From contig NZ_BCWQ01000003.1 of the NCBI RefSeq assembly GCF_001592285.1, positions 186,001 to 250,000 of the forward strand: a stretch of 64,000 bases of DNA, written 5' to 3'. Below the pieces are notes generated by a model. It was not told the DNA's origin and searched no databases. It saw nothing but the letters and a program-made list of their open reading frames with translations. Of the stretch, positions 46,365-58,480 are shown in pieces; the stretch's first letter is position 1, and every line of letters starts with the position of its first letter. The stretch comes from Hydrogenophaga pseudoflava NBRC 102511. Lineage in GTDB: Bacteria > Pseudomonadota > Gammaproteobacteria > Burkholderiales > Burkholderiaceae_C. The translations under genes were made by a program, and so were the position numbers.

Positions 46365-46471
46365 CTCTCAAGGAGCGCTGCAGCGCCGCCCCTCTGCGGG
46401 CCGCGTCAGGCTTGAGTCACCGGGCGTCGACGACGCCCCCGCCGGTCCCGGCGGCCACAACGGCGCTCACC
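46365..46471 (+). ncRNA. S-adenosylhomocysteine (SAH) riboswitch
   Basis: The leader of the C-terminal metH gene carries the conserved parts of the SAH aptamer: AAGGAGCGCTGC (46369-46380) and the closing AACGGCGCTCAC (46459-46470). GAGCGC (46373-46378) can pair with GCGCTC (46463-46468), and CTCAAG (46366-46371) with CTTGAG in the internal loop near 46413, the pseudoknot of this class. The riboswitch turns on genes for removing SAH, and metH is a usual client in betaproteobacteria. Confidence 0.87.
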
Positions 46472-46499
46472 AGTCCCCGAATGTCATCTGGTGAGCCCC

Positions 46500-49250
<2,751 letters not shown>

Positions 49251-49362
49251 CCCGGCAACGCCCGTTCGCCACGGCCGCCCGACAGCCCGTCGGTGCGCCG
49301 GGCAGCAGGGCCGGGGCTTGTGCTACAACGCCAAGCCCTTCCAGTTCCACCCTCTGATTGTC

Positions 49363-50220
49363 ATGGCCATCGTGTGTCCTTCCTGCGGCAAGGAAAACCG
49401 GGACCAGGCCCGTTTCTGCCGGGGTTGCGCCCGCCCGCTGGACCGGCCGGGCGGGGATGCGGGCTCGGACGCAGTGGCCCGCGAGCGCGCCAGCCGCGCG
49501 CTGCGCCGCGCCCGCCGGCGCAAGCGCTCGGGCCAGCGCACCGAACAACAGCCCGCCTGGTGGCGCTGGGCGGGCGCCATGACCGCGGGCGTGCTGGTGC
49601 TGGCCATCGGCTGGTGGCTCGGTGCCCACCAGTCCACGCCGGCGCCGGTGCAGGCCGCGCCCCTGGCGGGAGCGCCCGTGGCCTCACCGTCAGCCACGCC
49701 AACAGCCGGTACCGCGGCACCGGCCACCGCCCCGCAGACCGCCACGGAACCGGTGGGCGCGGACGCCGCATCGCCGAACACCCCCGAAGCCGCCGCCGCG
49801 GTCGACCGGCTGCGCCATTCGGTCGAGCTGCTGGAGCAACAGGACCGGGAGCGCGCAGCCGCCCAGGCCGCGCAACGGCAGAAGCTGGCGCAGGAACAGA
49901 AGCGCCAGGAAGACGCACGGCGCCGCGCCGAGGCGACCTCTGCCGCGGCTCCCAGCGCGCATGCGACGGCCCCCGAAACGCCTGCCGTGGCGACATCCGC
50001 GCCTGCTGCGCCCGCACCGGTGGCCGCTGCAGCTGCAGCTCCATCAGCGACCCGGCCGGCCGCAGGTGTCGACCAGCTGTGCGCAGGCAGCGACAACGTG
50101 TTCGCGCGCGACTTCTGCCGCATCCGCGAATGCGGCAAAGCCGTGTTTGCCAACGACCCCATCTGTGTGCGCTTCCGCCAGATGGACGAGGCGCGGCGCC
50201 GCGAGGCCGAGTACCGCTGA
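49363..50220 (+). CDS. zinc-ribbon membrane protein with Ala/Pro-rich linker
   Basis: A 285-residue protein of modular design: a zinc ribbon with two CxxC pairs (IVCPSCGKENRDQARFCRGC, residues 3-22), a basic stretch, one membrane helix (about 69-88), and a long Ala/Pro/Thr-rich linker with a coiled-coil segment (QQDRERAAAQAAQRQKLAQE). A C-terminal Cys-containing segment, DNVFARDFCRIRECGKAVFA, follows. The repetitive middle is low-complexity. The function is unknown. ATG 49363 is chosen because the zinc ribbon begins there. Confidence 0.75.
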   Translation: MAIVCPSCGKENRDQARFCRGCARPLDRPGGDAGSDAVARERASRALRRARRRKRSGQRTEQQPAWWRWAGAMTAGVLVLAIGWWLGAHQSTPAPVQAAPLAGAPVASPSATPTAGTAAPATAPQTATEPVGADAASPNTPEAAAAVDRLRHSVELLEQQDRERAAAQAAQRQKLAQEQKRQEDARRRAEATSAAAPSAHATAPETPAVATSAPAAPAPVAAAAAAPSATRPAAGVDQLCAGSDNVFARDFCRIRECGKAVFANDPICVRFRQMDEARRREAEYR

Positions 50221-50224
50221 TCGT

Positions 50225-51778
50225 TCAGCCCGCTGCCCGCAGCGCCCGCCGGTACTGCACCGCCTCGGCGATGTGCGCCACCCCCACGCTCTCGTTGCCG
50301 GCCAGGTCGGCGATGGTGCGCGCCACGCGCAGGGCTCGGTGGGTGCTGCGCGCGCTCCAGCCCAGGCGGGCCGCCGCGGTGTGCAGGAACTTGAGCGCGG
50401 TGGGTTCGGCCATCGCATGCCGGTCCAGCGCCTGGCCCGACAGCGCCTGGTTGCTCTGGCCCTGGCGCGCCTGCGCCCGCTGCCGCGCGGCCGCCACGCG
50501 TTCGCGCACGGTGGCGCTGGGTTCGCCGGCCGGGCTGTGCAGCAGGTCGTGCGGGGGCAGGGCGGGCACCTCGATGTGCAGGTCGATGCGGTCCAGCAGC
50601 GGGCCGGAGAGGCGCCCCTGGTAACGCGCGACCTGGTCGGGCGTGTCGCGGCAGGGCTGGGTGGGGTGGCCCAGGAAGCCACAGGGGCAGGGGTTCATCG
50701 CCGCCACCAGCTGGAAACGCGCCGGGAACTCGCTCTGCATCGCCGCGCGCGAGATGCGGATGTGGCCGCTTTCCAGCGGCTCGCGCAGGGCTTCGAGGGC
50801 GGCGCGCGGGAATTCGGGCAATTCGTCGAGGAACAGCACGCCGTGGTGTGCCAGCGAGATCTCGCCGGGCCGGGGCGGTGAGCCGCCGCCGACGAGGGCC
50901 ACGGCGCTGGCGCTGTGGTGCGGCGCGCAGGTGGGGCGCAGGCCCCAGGCTTCCAGCCGGAAGCGCCCGGCCAGCGAGGCCACGGCAGCCGATTCCAGCG
51001 CCTCGGAGGTGTCCATGGGGGGCAGCAGGCCGGCAAAACGCTGCGCCAGCATGCTCTTGCCCGAGCCCGGCGGGCCGACCATCAGCAGCGAGTGGCCGCC
51101 CGCCGCCGCGATCTCCAGCGCCCGGCGCGCGCCCGCCTGGCCCTTGACGTCGGCCAGGTCGGCGTAGGTTTCGCTGGCCGATACCGGCGTGGGCGACAGA
51201 CGCGCCCAGCCCGTGTCGTCGGGCGGTGCATCGCCGGTGCCCGCGGCCCCTTCGGGCAGGAACTGCGCCACCACGTCCAGCAGGTGGCGGGCCCGGCACA
51301 CCTGGGCCTGCGGCACCAGCGCCGCCTCTTCGGCGCTGCCGGGCGGCAGCACCAGCCGTGTGGTCGCTCCCGCGGAACCGTCCCGGTGCAGCGCCAGGCT
51401 CATGGCCAGGGCGCCGCGCACCGGGCGCAGCTCGCCGCCCAGCGAAAGCTCGCCCGCGAACTCCCAGCCGGCCAGCTTCGCGCCGTCGATCTGGCCCGCC
51501 GCGGCCAGGATGCCCAGCGCGATCGGCAGGTCGAAGCGGCCCGAGTCCTTGGGCAGGTCGGCCGGCGCCAGGTTCACGGTGATGCGCTTGTTGCTGGGGA
51601 ATTCGAGCCCGGCGTTGGCAATCGCCGAGCGCACGCGTTCGCGCGCTTCTTTCACTTCCGTGTCGACCAGACCCACCAGCGTGAAGCTGGGCAGGCCGTT
51701 GGCCAGGTGCACCTCCACCTGCACCGGCCGCGCCTCCAGCCCGATCAGCGCGCGGCTGTGCACCAATGACAAACCCAT
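50225..51778 (-). CDS. YifB family Mg-chelatase-like AAA+ ATPase
   Basis: A 517-residue AAA+ protein. The N-terminal lon-like S5 domain opens with MGLSLVHSRALIGLEARPVQVEVHL, and GRFDLPIALGIL follows. Walker A is MVGPPGSGKSMLAQ, Walker B VLFLDELPEF, and the sensor II end is RARATHRALRVARTIADLAG-like. The YifB/ComM group promotes branch migration in transformation and recombination. The start at 51778 is preferred to in-frame codons upstream to 51826, because homologues open at MGLSLV. It is divergent from glnK-amtB. Confidence 0.93.
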   Translation of the reverse strand: MGLSLVHSRALIGLEARPVQVEVHLANGLPSFTLVGLVDTEVKEARERVRSAIANAGLEFPSNKRITVNLAPADLPKDSGRFDLPIALGILAAAGQIDGAKLAGWEFAGELSLGGELRPVRGALAMSLALHRDGSAGATTRLVLPPGSAEEAALVPQAQVCRARHLLDVVAQFLPEGAAGTGDAPPDDTGWARLSPTPVSASETYADLADVKGQAGARRALEIAAAGGHSLLMVGPPGSGKSMLAQRFAGLLPPMDTSEALESAAVASLAGRFRLEAWGLRPTCAPHHSASAVALVGGGSPPRPGEISLAHHGVLFLDELPEFPRAALEALREPLESGHIRISRAAMQSEFPARFQLVAAMNPCPCGFLGHPTQPCRDTPDQVARYQGRLSGPLLDRIDLHIEVPALPPHDLLHSPAGEPSATVRERVAAARQRAQARQGQSNQALSGQALDRHAMAEPTALKFLHTAAARLGWSARSTHRALRVARTIADLAGNESVGVAHIAEAVQYRRALRAAG

Positions 51779-51825
51779 CCGGTCCTCCATCCCTGTTTCG
51801 GTGCATGGCCGGCTGGACACCGGCA

Positions 51826-51842
51826 TGCACGTGTTTGGTGCG
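51826..51842. promoter_or_regulatory. NtrC-like binding site
   Basis: TGCACGTGTTTGGTGCG matches the NtrC site GCAC-N6-GGTGC. It lies about 115 bases upstream of the sigma54 promoter of glnK-amtB, the expected enhancer distance. Confidence 0.6.
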
Positions 51843-51956
51843 GCTCTATGGCCGCGGCGCGGGGATCATGTCATGCCCACGGGGTGGGTCGCAGCCCCCG
51901 TCGGGAGGACGTTTTCCCTCGGGGCGGCCGCCTCGGGAGCGGGGTGGATGAGCAGC

Positions 51957-51971
51957 TGGCACGGTCCCTGC
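51957..51971 (+). promoter_or_regulatory. sigma54 promoter of glnK-amtB
   Basis: TGGCACGGTCCCTGC has GG and GC separated by exactly 10 bases and differs from TGGCACGN4TTGC in one base. Transcription should begin near 51983. It fits nitrogen-limitation control of the operon. Confidence 0.75.
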
Positions 51972-52049
51972 TTCTGGCTGTAAGCGATTGCATCAACCCG
52001 TGGTGTCACCCGGCCCCGCCCCGACACCGTCCCACCCTAGAAGAGGTAA

Positions 52050-52394
<345 letters not shown>

Positions 52395-52425
52395 TCCCCG
52401 CACCCGCATCAGAAAGAGCACCCAA

Positions 52426-53886
52426 ATGAAAAAACTGATCGCTTCCCTGCTCCTGGGGGCAGGCCTTATGTTCGGCGGGTTCTCCGCCATGGCCCAGGAC
52501 GCCGCCAAGCCGGCCGATGCACCGGCCGCCACCGCACCCGCCGCCGATGCCGCGGCTGCTCCCGCAGCGGCCCCTGCTGCCGACGCTGCAGCACCCGCTG
52601 CCGCCGAGGCCGCACCGGCTGCGGCAGAAGCTGCGCCCGCCGAAGCCGTGAAGGAAACGGTGGACAAGGGCGACGTGACCTGGATGATGATCGCCACCAT
52701 CCTCGTGCTGCTGATGGTCGTGCCCGGCCTGGCCCTGTTCTACGGCGGCCTGGTGCGCAGCAAGAACATGCTGTCCGTGCTGATGCAGGTCATGGTCGTG
52801 TTCTCGCTGATCGCCGTGCTGTGGGCCGTCTACGGCTACAGCGTCGCCTTCGGCGGCGAGGGCCTGATCTACGGCAACTTCGACAAGCTGTTCCTCAAGG
52901 GCGTCACCACCGACTCGCTGGCGGCCACCTTCACGGCTGGCGTGATGATCCCCGAGTTCATCTTCATCGCCTTCCAGTGCACCTTCGCGGGCATCACCTG
53001 CGCGCTGATCGTCGGCTCCTTCGCCGAGCGCATCAAGTTCGGTTCCGTGCTGCTGTTCTGTGCCATCTGGTTCACCTTCAGCTACCTGCCGATCGCCCAC
53101 ATGGTCTGGGGCGCGGGCGGCTACCTGTTCGACAAGGGCGCGCTGGACTTCGCCGGCGGCACCGTGGTGCACATCAACGCCGCCATGGCCGGCCTGGTGG
53201 GTGCCTATGTCCTGGGCAAGCGCATCGGCTACGGCAAGGAAGCCATGGCCCCGCACAGCCTGACCCTGACCATGGTCGGCGCCTCGCTGCTGTGGGTGGG
53301 CTGGTTCGGTTTCAACGCCGGCTCCAACCTGGAAGCCAACGGTGGCACCACCCTGGCCTTCATCAACACCCTGATGGCCACCGCCGCCGCCGTGCTGGCC
53401 TGGTGCGTGGGTGAAGCGCTGACCAAGGGCAAGGCCTCGATGCTGGGCGCCGCCTCCGGTGCCGTCTCCGGCCTGGTGGCCATCACCCCGGCCTGCGGCA
53501 CCGTCGGTGTCATGGGCGCCATCATCATCGGCCTGGTTGCCGGCTTCCTGTGCCTGTGGGGCGTGACCGGCCTGAAGAAGATGCTCGGTGCCGACGACTC
53601 GCTGGACGTGTTCGGCGTGCACGGCGTCGGCGGCATCGTCGGTGCCCTGCTGACCGGCGTGTTCTCCGCCGGCTCGCTGGGCGGCGTCAAGGGCGACGAC
53701 TTCTCCATCGCCAGCCAGCTGCTGATCCAGGCCGAAGGCGTGGTCATCACCATCGTGTGGTCCTCCATCGTCGCCTTCATCGCCTACAAGATCGTCGACC
53801 TGACCATGGGCCTGCGCGTGACCGAAGAGCAGGAACGCGAAGGTCTGGACATCAGCTCGCACGGCGAGACCGCCTACAACCGCTGA
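52426..53886 (+). CDS. amtB: ammonium transporter AmtB with Ala/Pro-rich N-terminal spacer
   Basis: A 486-residue Amt transporter. A signal peptide (residues 1-24) is followed by about 50 residues almost wholly Ala, Pro, Asp and Glu, then the 11-helix Amt core from about residue 84 (MMIATILVLLMVVPGLALFY). AFQCTFAGITCALIVGSFAE and NAGSNLEANGGTTLAFINTL are in the core, and the twin-His region appears as VVHINAAMAGLVGAY and DVFGVHGVGGIVGAL. The long spacer is common in Burkholderiales and its role is unknown. It is co-transcribed with glnK. Confidence 0.94.
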   Translation: MKKLIASLLLGAGLMFGGFSAMAQDAAKPADAPAATAPAADAAAAPAAAPAADAAAPAAAEAAPAAAEAAPAEAVKETVDKGDVTWMMIATILVLLMVVPGLALFYGGLVRSKNMLSVLMQVMVVFSLIAVLWAVYGYSVAFGGEGLIYGNFDKLFLKGVTTDSLAATFTAGVMIPEFIFIAFQCTFAGITCALIVGSFAERIKFGSVLLFCAIWFTFSYLPIAHMVWGAGGYLFDKGALDFAGGTVVHINAAMAGLVGAYVLGKRIGYGKEAMAPHSLTLTMVGASLLWVGWFGFNAGSNLEANGGTTLAFINTLMATAAAVLAWCVGEALTKGKASMLGAASGAVSGLVAITPACGTVGVMGAIIIGLVAGFLCLWGVTGLKKMLGADDSLDVFGVHGVGGIVGALLTGVFSAGSLGGVKGDDFSIASQLLIQAEGVVITIVWSSIVAFIAYKIVDLTMGLRVTEEQEREGLDISSHGETAYNR

Positions 53887-53917
53887 TACAGCGAACGATT
53901 GCCTCCTTTGGATGTTC

Positions 53918-53950
53918 GACCCGCGCGCCGCAAGGCCGCGGGTCTTTTTT
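53918..53950 (+). terminator. rho-independent terminator of glnK-amtB
   Basis: Arms GACCCGCG (53918-53925) and CGCGGGTC (53937-53944) close an 11-base loop, followed by TTTTTT at 53945-53950. It starts 32 bases after the amtB stop. Confidence 0.88.
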
Positions 53951-54027
53951 CGTCTGGTGAATGCATCACAGACAGGGCCTGGAGCGGGCGCGAGCATGCG
54001 CGCTGTCACACACTTCAGGAGGAACCT

Positions 54028-54255
54028 ATGTCTGCACAACCGATGTCGCTGTTTGCCGTGCTCGCACTCACCCTGGGCGTCGCGCTCCAGGCGGCAGCAG
54101 CCAGCCCGCCCGCCAAGACCGAACGCCGCCCGCCGGCCCGTGTCAGCTTCATCGAGGCGCCGTCCAGCGAAACACCGGCGGCGCGCGAGAAGCGCCTGAA
54201 GCGCGAGTGCCGCGGCCGGCCCAACGCCGGCGCCTGCCTGGGGCACACGCGCTGA
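54028..54255 (+). CDS. small exported hypothetical protein (75 aa)
   Basis: A 75-residue protein with a signal peptide (about residues 1-26, SLFAVLALTLGVALQAAAA) and a short basic mature part, REKRLKRECRGRPNAGACLG, carrying two Cys. CAGGAGGAACCT before the ATG is an excellent ribosome binding site. It is not recognised; the Cys pair suggests a disulphide in the periplasm. It stands between the amtB terminator and glcE. Confidence 0.65.
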   Translation: MSAQPMSLFAVLALTLGVALQAAAASPPAKTERRPPARVSFIEAPSSETPAAREKRLKRECRGRPNAGACLGHTR

Positions 54256-54331
54256 CGCAGGGGCCAGTGCCGCTGCGATTGCAGCCGGCCGTGCAAAAAA
54301 TTCAAAGGCTCTTGCAGGGCCCGCCGCTACC

Positions 54332-55468
54332 ATGGCGGCCATGCAGAACAGCCCCACGAACGACACCCCGCATGCGCTGATCGACCAGGTCCGCGCCGCC
54401 GTCGCTGCCCGCACGCCGCTGCGCATCCGGGGCGGCGACACCAAGGCCTTCCATGGCGAACCGGTGAGCGGCCAGCCGCTGGACACGCGCGCTTTCAGCG
54501 GCATCGTGGCGCACGAACCCAGCGAGCTGGTGATCACCGTGCGCGCCGGCACGCCGCTGGCCGAGGTCGAGGCGGCCCTGGCCGAGAAGGGCCAGCACCT
54601 GCCGTTCGACCCGCCCCATTTCGGTGCCGGTTCGACCATCGGTGGCGCCGTTGCCGCCGGTCTCGCCGGCCCGGCCCGCGCCACCGCCGGCGGCGTGCGC
54701 GACTACGTGCTGGGCGCCCAGTTCGTCAACGGCCGGGCCGAGTGGCTGACCTTCGGTGGCCAGGTCATGAAGAACGTGGCCGGCTACGACATCAGCCGCG
54801 CGCTCGCCGGCTCCATGGGCACGCTGGGCGTGATCACCCATCTGTCGCTCAAGGTGCTGCCGGTGGCGCCGGCCGAGGTCACGCTGGTGTTCCGCATGGG
54901 TCAGCGCGACGCGCTGGAGCAGCTGCACCGCTGGGGTGGCCAGCCGCTGCCTTTGAACGCATCCTGTTGGGTGAAGGACGACACCGCACCCGATGCGCCC
55001 GAGCTGCTGTTCGTGCGCCTGCGCGGTGCGGCGGCCGCGGTGGAGACCGCCAGCGAGCGACTGGCGCGCGAAGCCGGCGGCCAGCGCATGGACAACGCCC
55101 AGGCCGGGCCCGACTGGGCCGCCTGCCGCGACCAGACCCTGCCGTTCTTCAGCGCACCGTCGCCGGACCTGTGCCTGTGGCGCCTGTCGCTGCCGCAGAC
55201 CGCGCCGGTGCTGGAGCTGCCGTTTGCGCAGCTGATCGAGTGGCAGGGCGCGCAGCGCTGGCTCTGGGCGCCGGCCTCGGCGGCCACGCCGATCCGTGCG
55301 GCCGCGGCCAGGATGCAGGGCCACGCGACCCTGTTTCGCGCCGGCGCCGACGGCGCGCCGGGCGTGCGCCGTTTCGATGCCGAAAACCCGGCGCTGCAGG
55401 CCATCACGAAGCGCCTGCGCGAGGCGTTCGACCCGCTGGGCCTCTTCAACCAGAACAAGATGGGCTGA
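54332..55468 (+). CDS. glcE: glycolate oxidase FAD-binding subunit GlcE
   Basis: A 378-residue FAD-binding protein of the PCMH type. [20 protein letters not shown] is the GlcE opening. [29 protein letters not shown] and [20 protein letters not shown] are the FAD loops. GlcE works with GlcD and GlcF to oxidise glycolate to glyoxylate with electrons going to the quinone pool. glcF follows 7 bases downstream. No glcD is in the window, so that subunit must be elsewhere. Confidence 0.93.
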   Translation: MAAMQNSPTNDTPHALIDQVRAAVAARTPLRIRGGDTKAFHGEPVSGQPLDTRAFSGIVAHEPSELVITVRAGTPLAEVEAALAEKGQHLPFDPPHFGAGSTIGGAVAAGLAGPARATAGGVRDYVLGAQFVNGRAEWLTFGGQVMKNVAGYDISRALAGSMGTLGVITHLSLKVLPVAPAEVTLVFRMGQRDALEQLHRWGGQPLPLNASCWVKDDTAPDAPELLFVRLRGAAAAVETASERLAREAGGQRMDNAQAGPDWAACRDQTLPFFSAPSPDLCLWRLSLPQTAPVLELPFAQLIEWQGAQRWLWAPASAATPIRAAAARMQGHATLFRAGADGAPGVRRFDAENPALQAITKRLREAFDPLGLFNQNKMG

Positions 55469-55475
55469 ACCCACG

Positions 55476-56708
55476 ATGCAAACCAACCTCGCCCCCGAAT
55501 TCAAAGGCACGCCCGACGGCATTGCCGCCGAGGCCATCCTGCGCAAGTGCGTGCACTGCGGCTTCTGCACCGCCACCTGCCCGACCTACCAGCTGCTGGG
55601 CGACGAGCTGGACGGTCCGCGCGGCCGCATCTATTTGATGAAGCAGGTGTTCGAAGGCGCCGAGCCGACACGCGCCACGCAGCTGCACCTGGACCGGTGT
55701 CTCACCTGCCGCAACTGCGAGAGCACCTGCCCCAGCGGCGTGGACTACGGCCACCTGGTGGACATCGGCCGCAAGGTGGTGGATGCCAAGGTGCCGCGTC
55801 CGGCCGGTGAAAAGGCGGTGCGCTGGCTGCTCAAGGAAGGCCTGACCTCGCCCGCTTTCGGCCCCGCCATGAAGCTGGGCCAGCTGGTGCGTGGCCTGCT
55901 GCCCGAGACCCTGAAGAACAAGGTGCCCGCGCAGCAGGACGCCGGCCGCTGGCCCACGACCACGCATGCGCGCAAGGTGCTGATGCTGGCGGGCTGCGTG
56001 CAGCCGGCCATGATGCCCAACATCAACACCGCCACCGCGCGCGTGCTGGACGCCGCCGGCATCCAGACCGTGGTCGCACCCGAGGCGGGCTGCTGCGGCG
56101 CGGTGAGGTTCCACCTGAACGACCAGGACGGCGGTATGGCGCAGATGCGCGCCAACATCGACGCCTGGTGGCCGCACGTCGAGGCGGGGGTGGAGGCGAT
56201 CGTGATGAACGCCTCCGGCTGCGGCGTCACCGTCAAGGAGTACGGCCACATCCTGCAGCACGACAGTGCCTACGCCGCCAAGGCCGCGCGCATCAGCGAA
56301 CTGACGAAGGACCTGAGCGAGCTGTTGCCCGCGCTGGTGCCGGTTTTGCAACCGAGGCTGGCCCGCAAACCCGACGCGAAAAAGCTGATCGGTTTCCACC
56401 CGCCGTGCACGCTGCAGCACGGACAGAAGCTCCGGGGCGGTGTCGAGACCCACCTGGCCGCGCTGGGCTTCACGGTGCAGGTGGCGCGCAACGAAGCCCA
56501 CCTGTGCTGCGGCTCGGCCGGCACCTATTCGGTGCTCAACCCCGAACTGGCCTACCAGCTGCGCGACCGCAAGCTCGGCCATCTGGCCGAGCTGCAACCC
56601 GCGGTGATCGCCAGCGCCAACATCGGCTGCATCACCCACCTGCAGAGCGGCACCGCCACGCCGGTGCGGCACTGGATCGAGCTGCTGGACGAGGCGCTGG
56701 GGTCCTGA
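55476..56708 (+). CDS. glcF: glycolate oxidase iron-sulfur subunit GlcF
   Basis: A 410-residue iron-sulfur protein. Two 4Fe-4S motifs appear near the N-terminus: [12 protein letters not shown] and [12 protein letters not shown]. Two CCG-type domains follow ([14 protein letters not shown] and [14 protein letters not shown]), as in LutA- and heterodisulphide-reductase-type proteins. It carries electrons from GlcDE to quinone. The start at 55476 is set by the family's opening and ACCCACG spacing from the glcE stop. Confidence 0.94.
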   Translation: MQTNLAPEFKGTPDGIAAEAILRKCVHCGFCTATCPTYQLLGDELDGPRGRIYLMKQVFEGAEPTRATQLHLDRCLTCRNCESTCPSGVDYGHLVDIGRKVVDAKVPRPAGEKAVRWLLKEGLTSPAFGPAMKLGQLVRGLLPETLKNKVPAQQDAGRWPTTTHARKVLMLAGCVQPAMMPNINTATARVLDAAGIQTVVAPEAGCCGAVRFHLNDQDGGMAQMRANIDAWWPHVEAGVEAIVMNASGCGVTVKEYGHILQHDSAYAAKAARISELTKDLSELLPALVPVLQPRLARKPDAKKLIGFHPPCTLQHGQKLRGGVETHLAALGFTVQVARNEAHLCCGSAGTYSVLNPELAYQLRDRKLGHLAELQPAVIASANIGCITHLQSGTATPVRHWIELLDEALGS

Positions 56709-56903
56709 CCTGCGTCCGCGGTGCCGTCCGCGCCCGTGGCGCCAGCGGCACAGCCGCGGGCACTGTCGCACGCAGCGGCCCCGGCCCGACCCTTTGCGAC
56801 GATTTGTCATGCTTTGGTGGCACACAGGCCGTTATGCTGTCCCTCCGAGGCCGAGCGCGTCCGGCCCGCACCTCCCTTCACTCGACGCCACAGGAGCAGC
56901 AGC

Positions 56904-57323
56904 ATGGGTTTCTTCAGCAACATCCTCGAAAAACTCGGCATGAAGGACGCGGCCGCCGCGCCGGTCATCATTCCGCCCGCCGCCGCAGCCCCCGCACCCG
57001 CCCCGGCCGCAGCACCTGCCGCGGCCCCTGCGGCACCGGCCGCGCCGGTGGTGAATCCCATCGCCATGGTGGACGTGATGGCCCTGCTGACCGAGAAGGC
57101 CGCCAAGCATCCCGAAAAGCTCAACTGGAAGACCTCCATCGTCGACCTGCTCAAGCTGCTGGGCCTGGACAGCAGCCTGGCCGCGCGCAAGGAACTGGCC
57201 AAGGAGCTGTACTGCCCCGACGAGCTCATGGGCGACTCGGCCAAGATGAACATGTGGCTGCACAAGAACGTGCTGGGCCACATCGCGGCCAACGGCGGCA
57301 ACATCCCGCAAGAGCTGCTCTGA
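56904..57323 (+). CDS. DUF3597 domain-containing protein
   Basis: A 139-residue protein. The opening MGFFSNILEKLGMKDAAAAP and the C-terminal domain with DVMALLTEKAAKHPEKLNWK and SIVDLLKLLGLDSSLAARKE match DUF3597. Between them lies an Ala/Pro-only linker of about 30 residues. The fold is all-helical and the function is unknown. CAGGAGCAGCAGC precedes the ATG; the frame is open upstream to 56721 but without a good site. Confidence 0.85.
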   Translation: MGFFSNILEKLGMKDAAAAPVIIPPAAAAPAPAPAAAPAAAPAAPAAPVVNPIAMVDVMALLTEKAAKHPEKLNWKTSIVDLLKLLGLDSSLAARKELAKELYCPDELMGDSAKMNMWLHKNVLGHIAANGGNIPQELL

Positions 57324-57338
57324 TGTCTTGATGCAACC

Positions 57339-57369
57339 GCTGACAGCCTGCTGCCACAGCGCTGTCAGC
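57339..57369. repeat. 9-bp inverted repeat after the DUF3597 gene
   Basis: GCTGACAGC (57339-57347) and GCTGTCAGC (57361-57369) are perfect inverse arms 13 bases apart. There is no U-tract. The element lies 50 bases before the VOC gene and may be an operator or an mRNA end. Confidence 0.45.
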
Positions 57370-57419
57370 AGGGGGGCCGCAGACTCCGGGTTCTGTTCAA
57401 CCACCCCCTGGAGTCTTTC

Positions 57420-57797
57420 ATGGCACACACCCTCAACTGGTTCGAGATCCCGGTCGCCGACATGGACCGCGCCGTGCGCTTCTACGAGGCGCTCACCCGC
57501 CAGTCCCTCAAGCGCGAAGCCTTTGGCGGCCCCGGCCAGGAGCTGGCCGTGTTCCCCGGCGACCGCGAAGCCGATGTGCGCGGCGCGCTGTTCAAGAGCC
57601 CGGCCATGCAGCCTGCCGCACAGGGCACGCTGGTCTACCTCAACGCCGGCGACGCGCTCGACCCGTGGCTCTCTCGCGCCGAATCAGCGGGCGGCCGGGT
57701 GGCCCAGCCCAAGGTGACCCTGCCCGAAGGCATGGGCTGCTTCGCCCACATCATCGACAGCGAAGGCAACCGCGTGGGCCTGCACGCGCTGGCGTGA
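57420..57797 (+). CDS. VOC family protein
   Basis: A 125-residue vicinal-oxygen-chelate protein. NWFEIPVADMDRAVRFYEAL and GCFAHIIDSEGNRVGLHALA mark the paired beta-alpha-beta modules. Metal-ligand positions include a Glu in the first strand and a His and Asp/Glu near the end. It belongs to the PhnB/glyoxalase-like small VOC group. Substrate unknown. CTGGAGTCTTTC precedes the ATG. Confidence 0.85.
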   Translation: MAHTLNWFEIPVADMDRAVRFYEALTRQSLKREAFGGPGQELAVFPGDREADVRGALFKSPAMQPAAQGTLVYLNAGDALDPWLSRAESAGGRVAQPKVTLPEGMGCFAHIIDSEGNRVGLHALA

Positions 57798-57869
57798 AGA
57801 CCCGCACCAGAGCGGGAGGGCCTGCGGTTCACGCACAATGAGCCCGCCACGTCAGTACAGGGAGACCCG

Positions 57870-58475
57870 ATGAACACCGCCACCCACCCATTGCGCTGCC
57901 ACTGCGGCCGCTTGCAGGGCCACGTCACGCTGGAGGGGCGCAACACCCGAGTGGTCTGTTACTGCAAGGACTGCCAGGCGTTTGCACGATTTCTGGACCC
58001 CGCCGGGCGCGTGCTGGATGCGCAGGGCGGTTCGGACGTGGTGCAGCTGGCGCCGCACCGCATCCACATTGACCAGGGCGCCGAGCACCTCGCGGTGATG
58101 CGCCTGTCTCCCCAGGGCATGTTGCGCTGGTACGCCGCGTGTTGCCGCACGCCCATCGGCAATACCCTGGCCCGCCACGACCGGCCGTTCACCGGCCTGC
58201 TGGTGCAGTGCCTCGACAGCGCGCCACTGGAGCCTTCGTTCGGTCCGGTGGGCGCGCGCGTCAACACGCAGAGCGCCATTGGCGAACCCAAGCCCCGGAC
58301 CTCCGGTCTGCTTCGCACGATGTGGACGATTCTGGGCATGGTCCTGGGCAGCCGGCTGTCGGGGCGTTACAGGAACACGCCGTTCTTCGATGCGGCGGGT
58401 GCACCGGTCGCCACGCCCCAGGTGCTGTCGGCGGACGAGCGCGCACGCCTGCGGGCCGCGCCGGGCGGTGCCTGA
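57870..58475 (+). CDS. DUF6151 (GFA-like zinc-binding) family protein
   Basis: A 201-residue protein related to the GFA/CENP-V-like zinc fold. LRCHCGRLQGHVTL and VVCYCKDCQAFARFLD (residues 8-50) bear the CxC and CxxC zinc ligands, and LRWYAACCRTPIGNTLARHD adds a Cys pair. The C-terminus is helical with a hydrophobic segment. No reaction is assigned to this subfamily. The WYL regulator begins 6 bases after its stop, so the two are probably co-transcribed. Confidence 0.78.
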   Translation: MNTATHPLRCHCGRLQGHVTLEGRNTRVVCYCKDCQAFARFLDPAGRVLDAQGGSDVVQLAPHRIHIDQGAEHLAVMRLSPQGMLRWYAACCRTPIGNTLARHDRPFTGLLVQCLDSAPLEPSFGPVGARVNTQSAIGEPKPRTSGLLRTMWTILGMVLGSRLSGRYRNTPFFDAAGAPVATPQVLSADERARLRAAPGGA

Positions 58476-58480
58476 CTGCG

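Noticed and set aside
46491-46499. GTG start for the C-terminal metH gene
   Set aside because: It is possible, but ATG 46500 lies three codons later and neither has a clear ribosome binding site; ATG was taken as the simpler choice.
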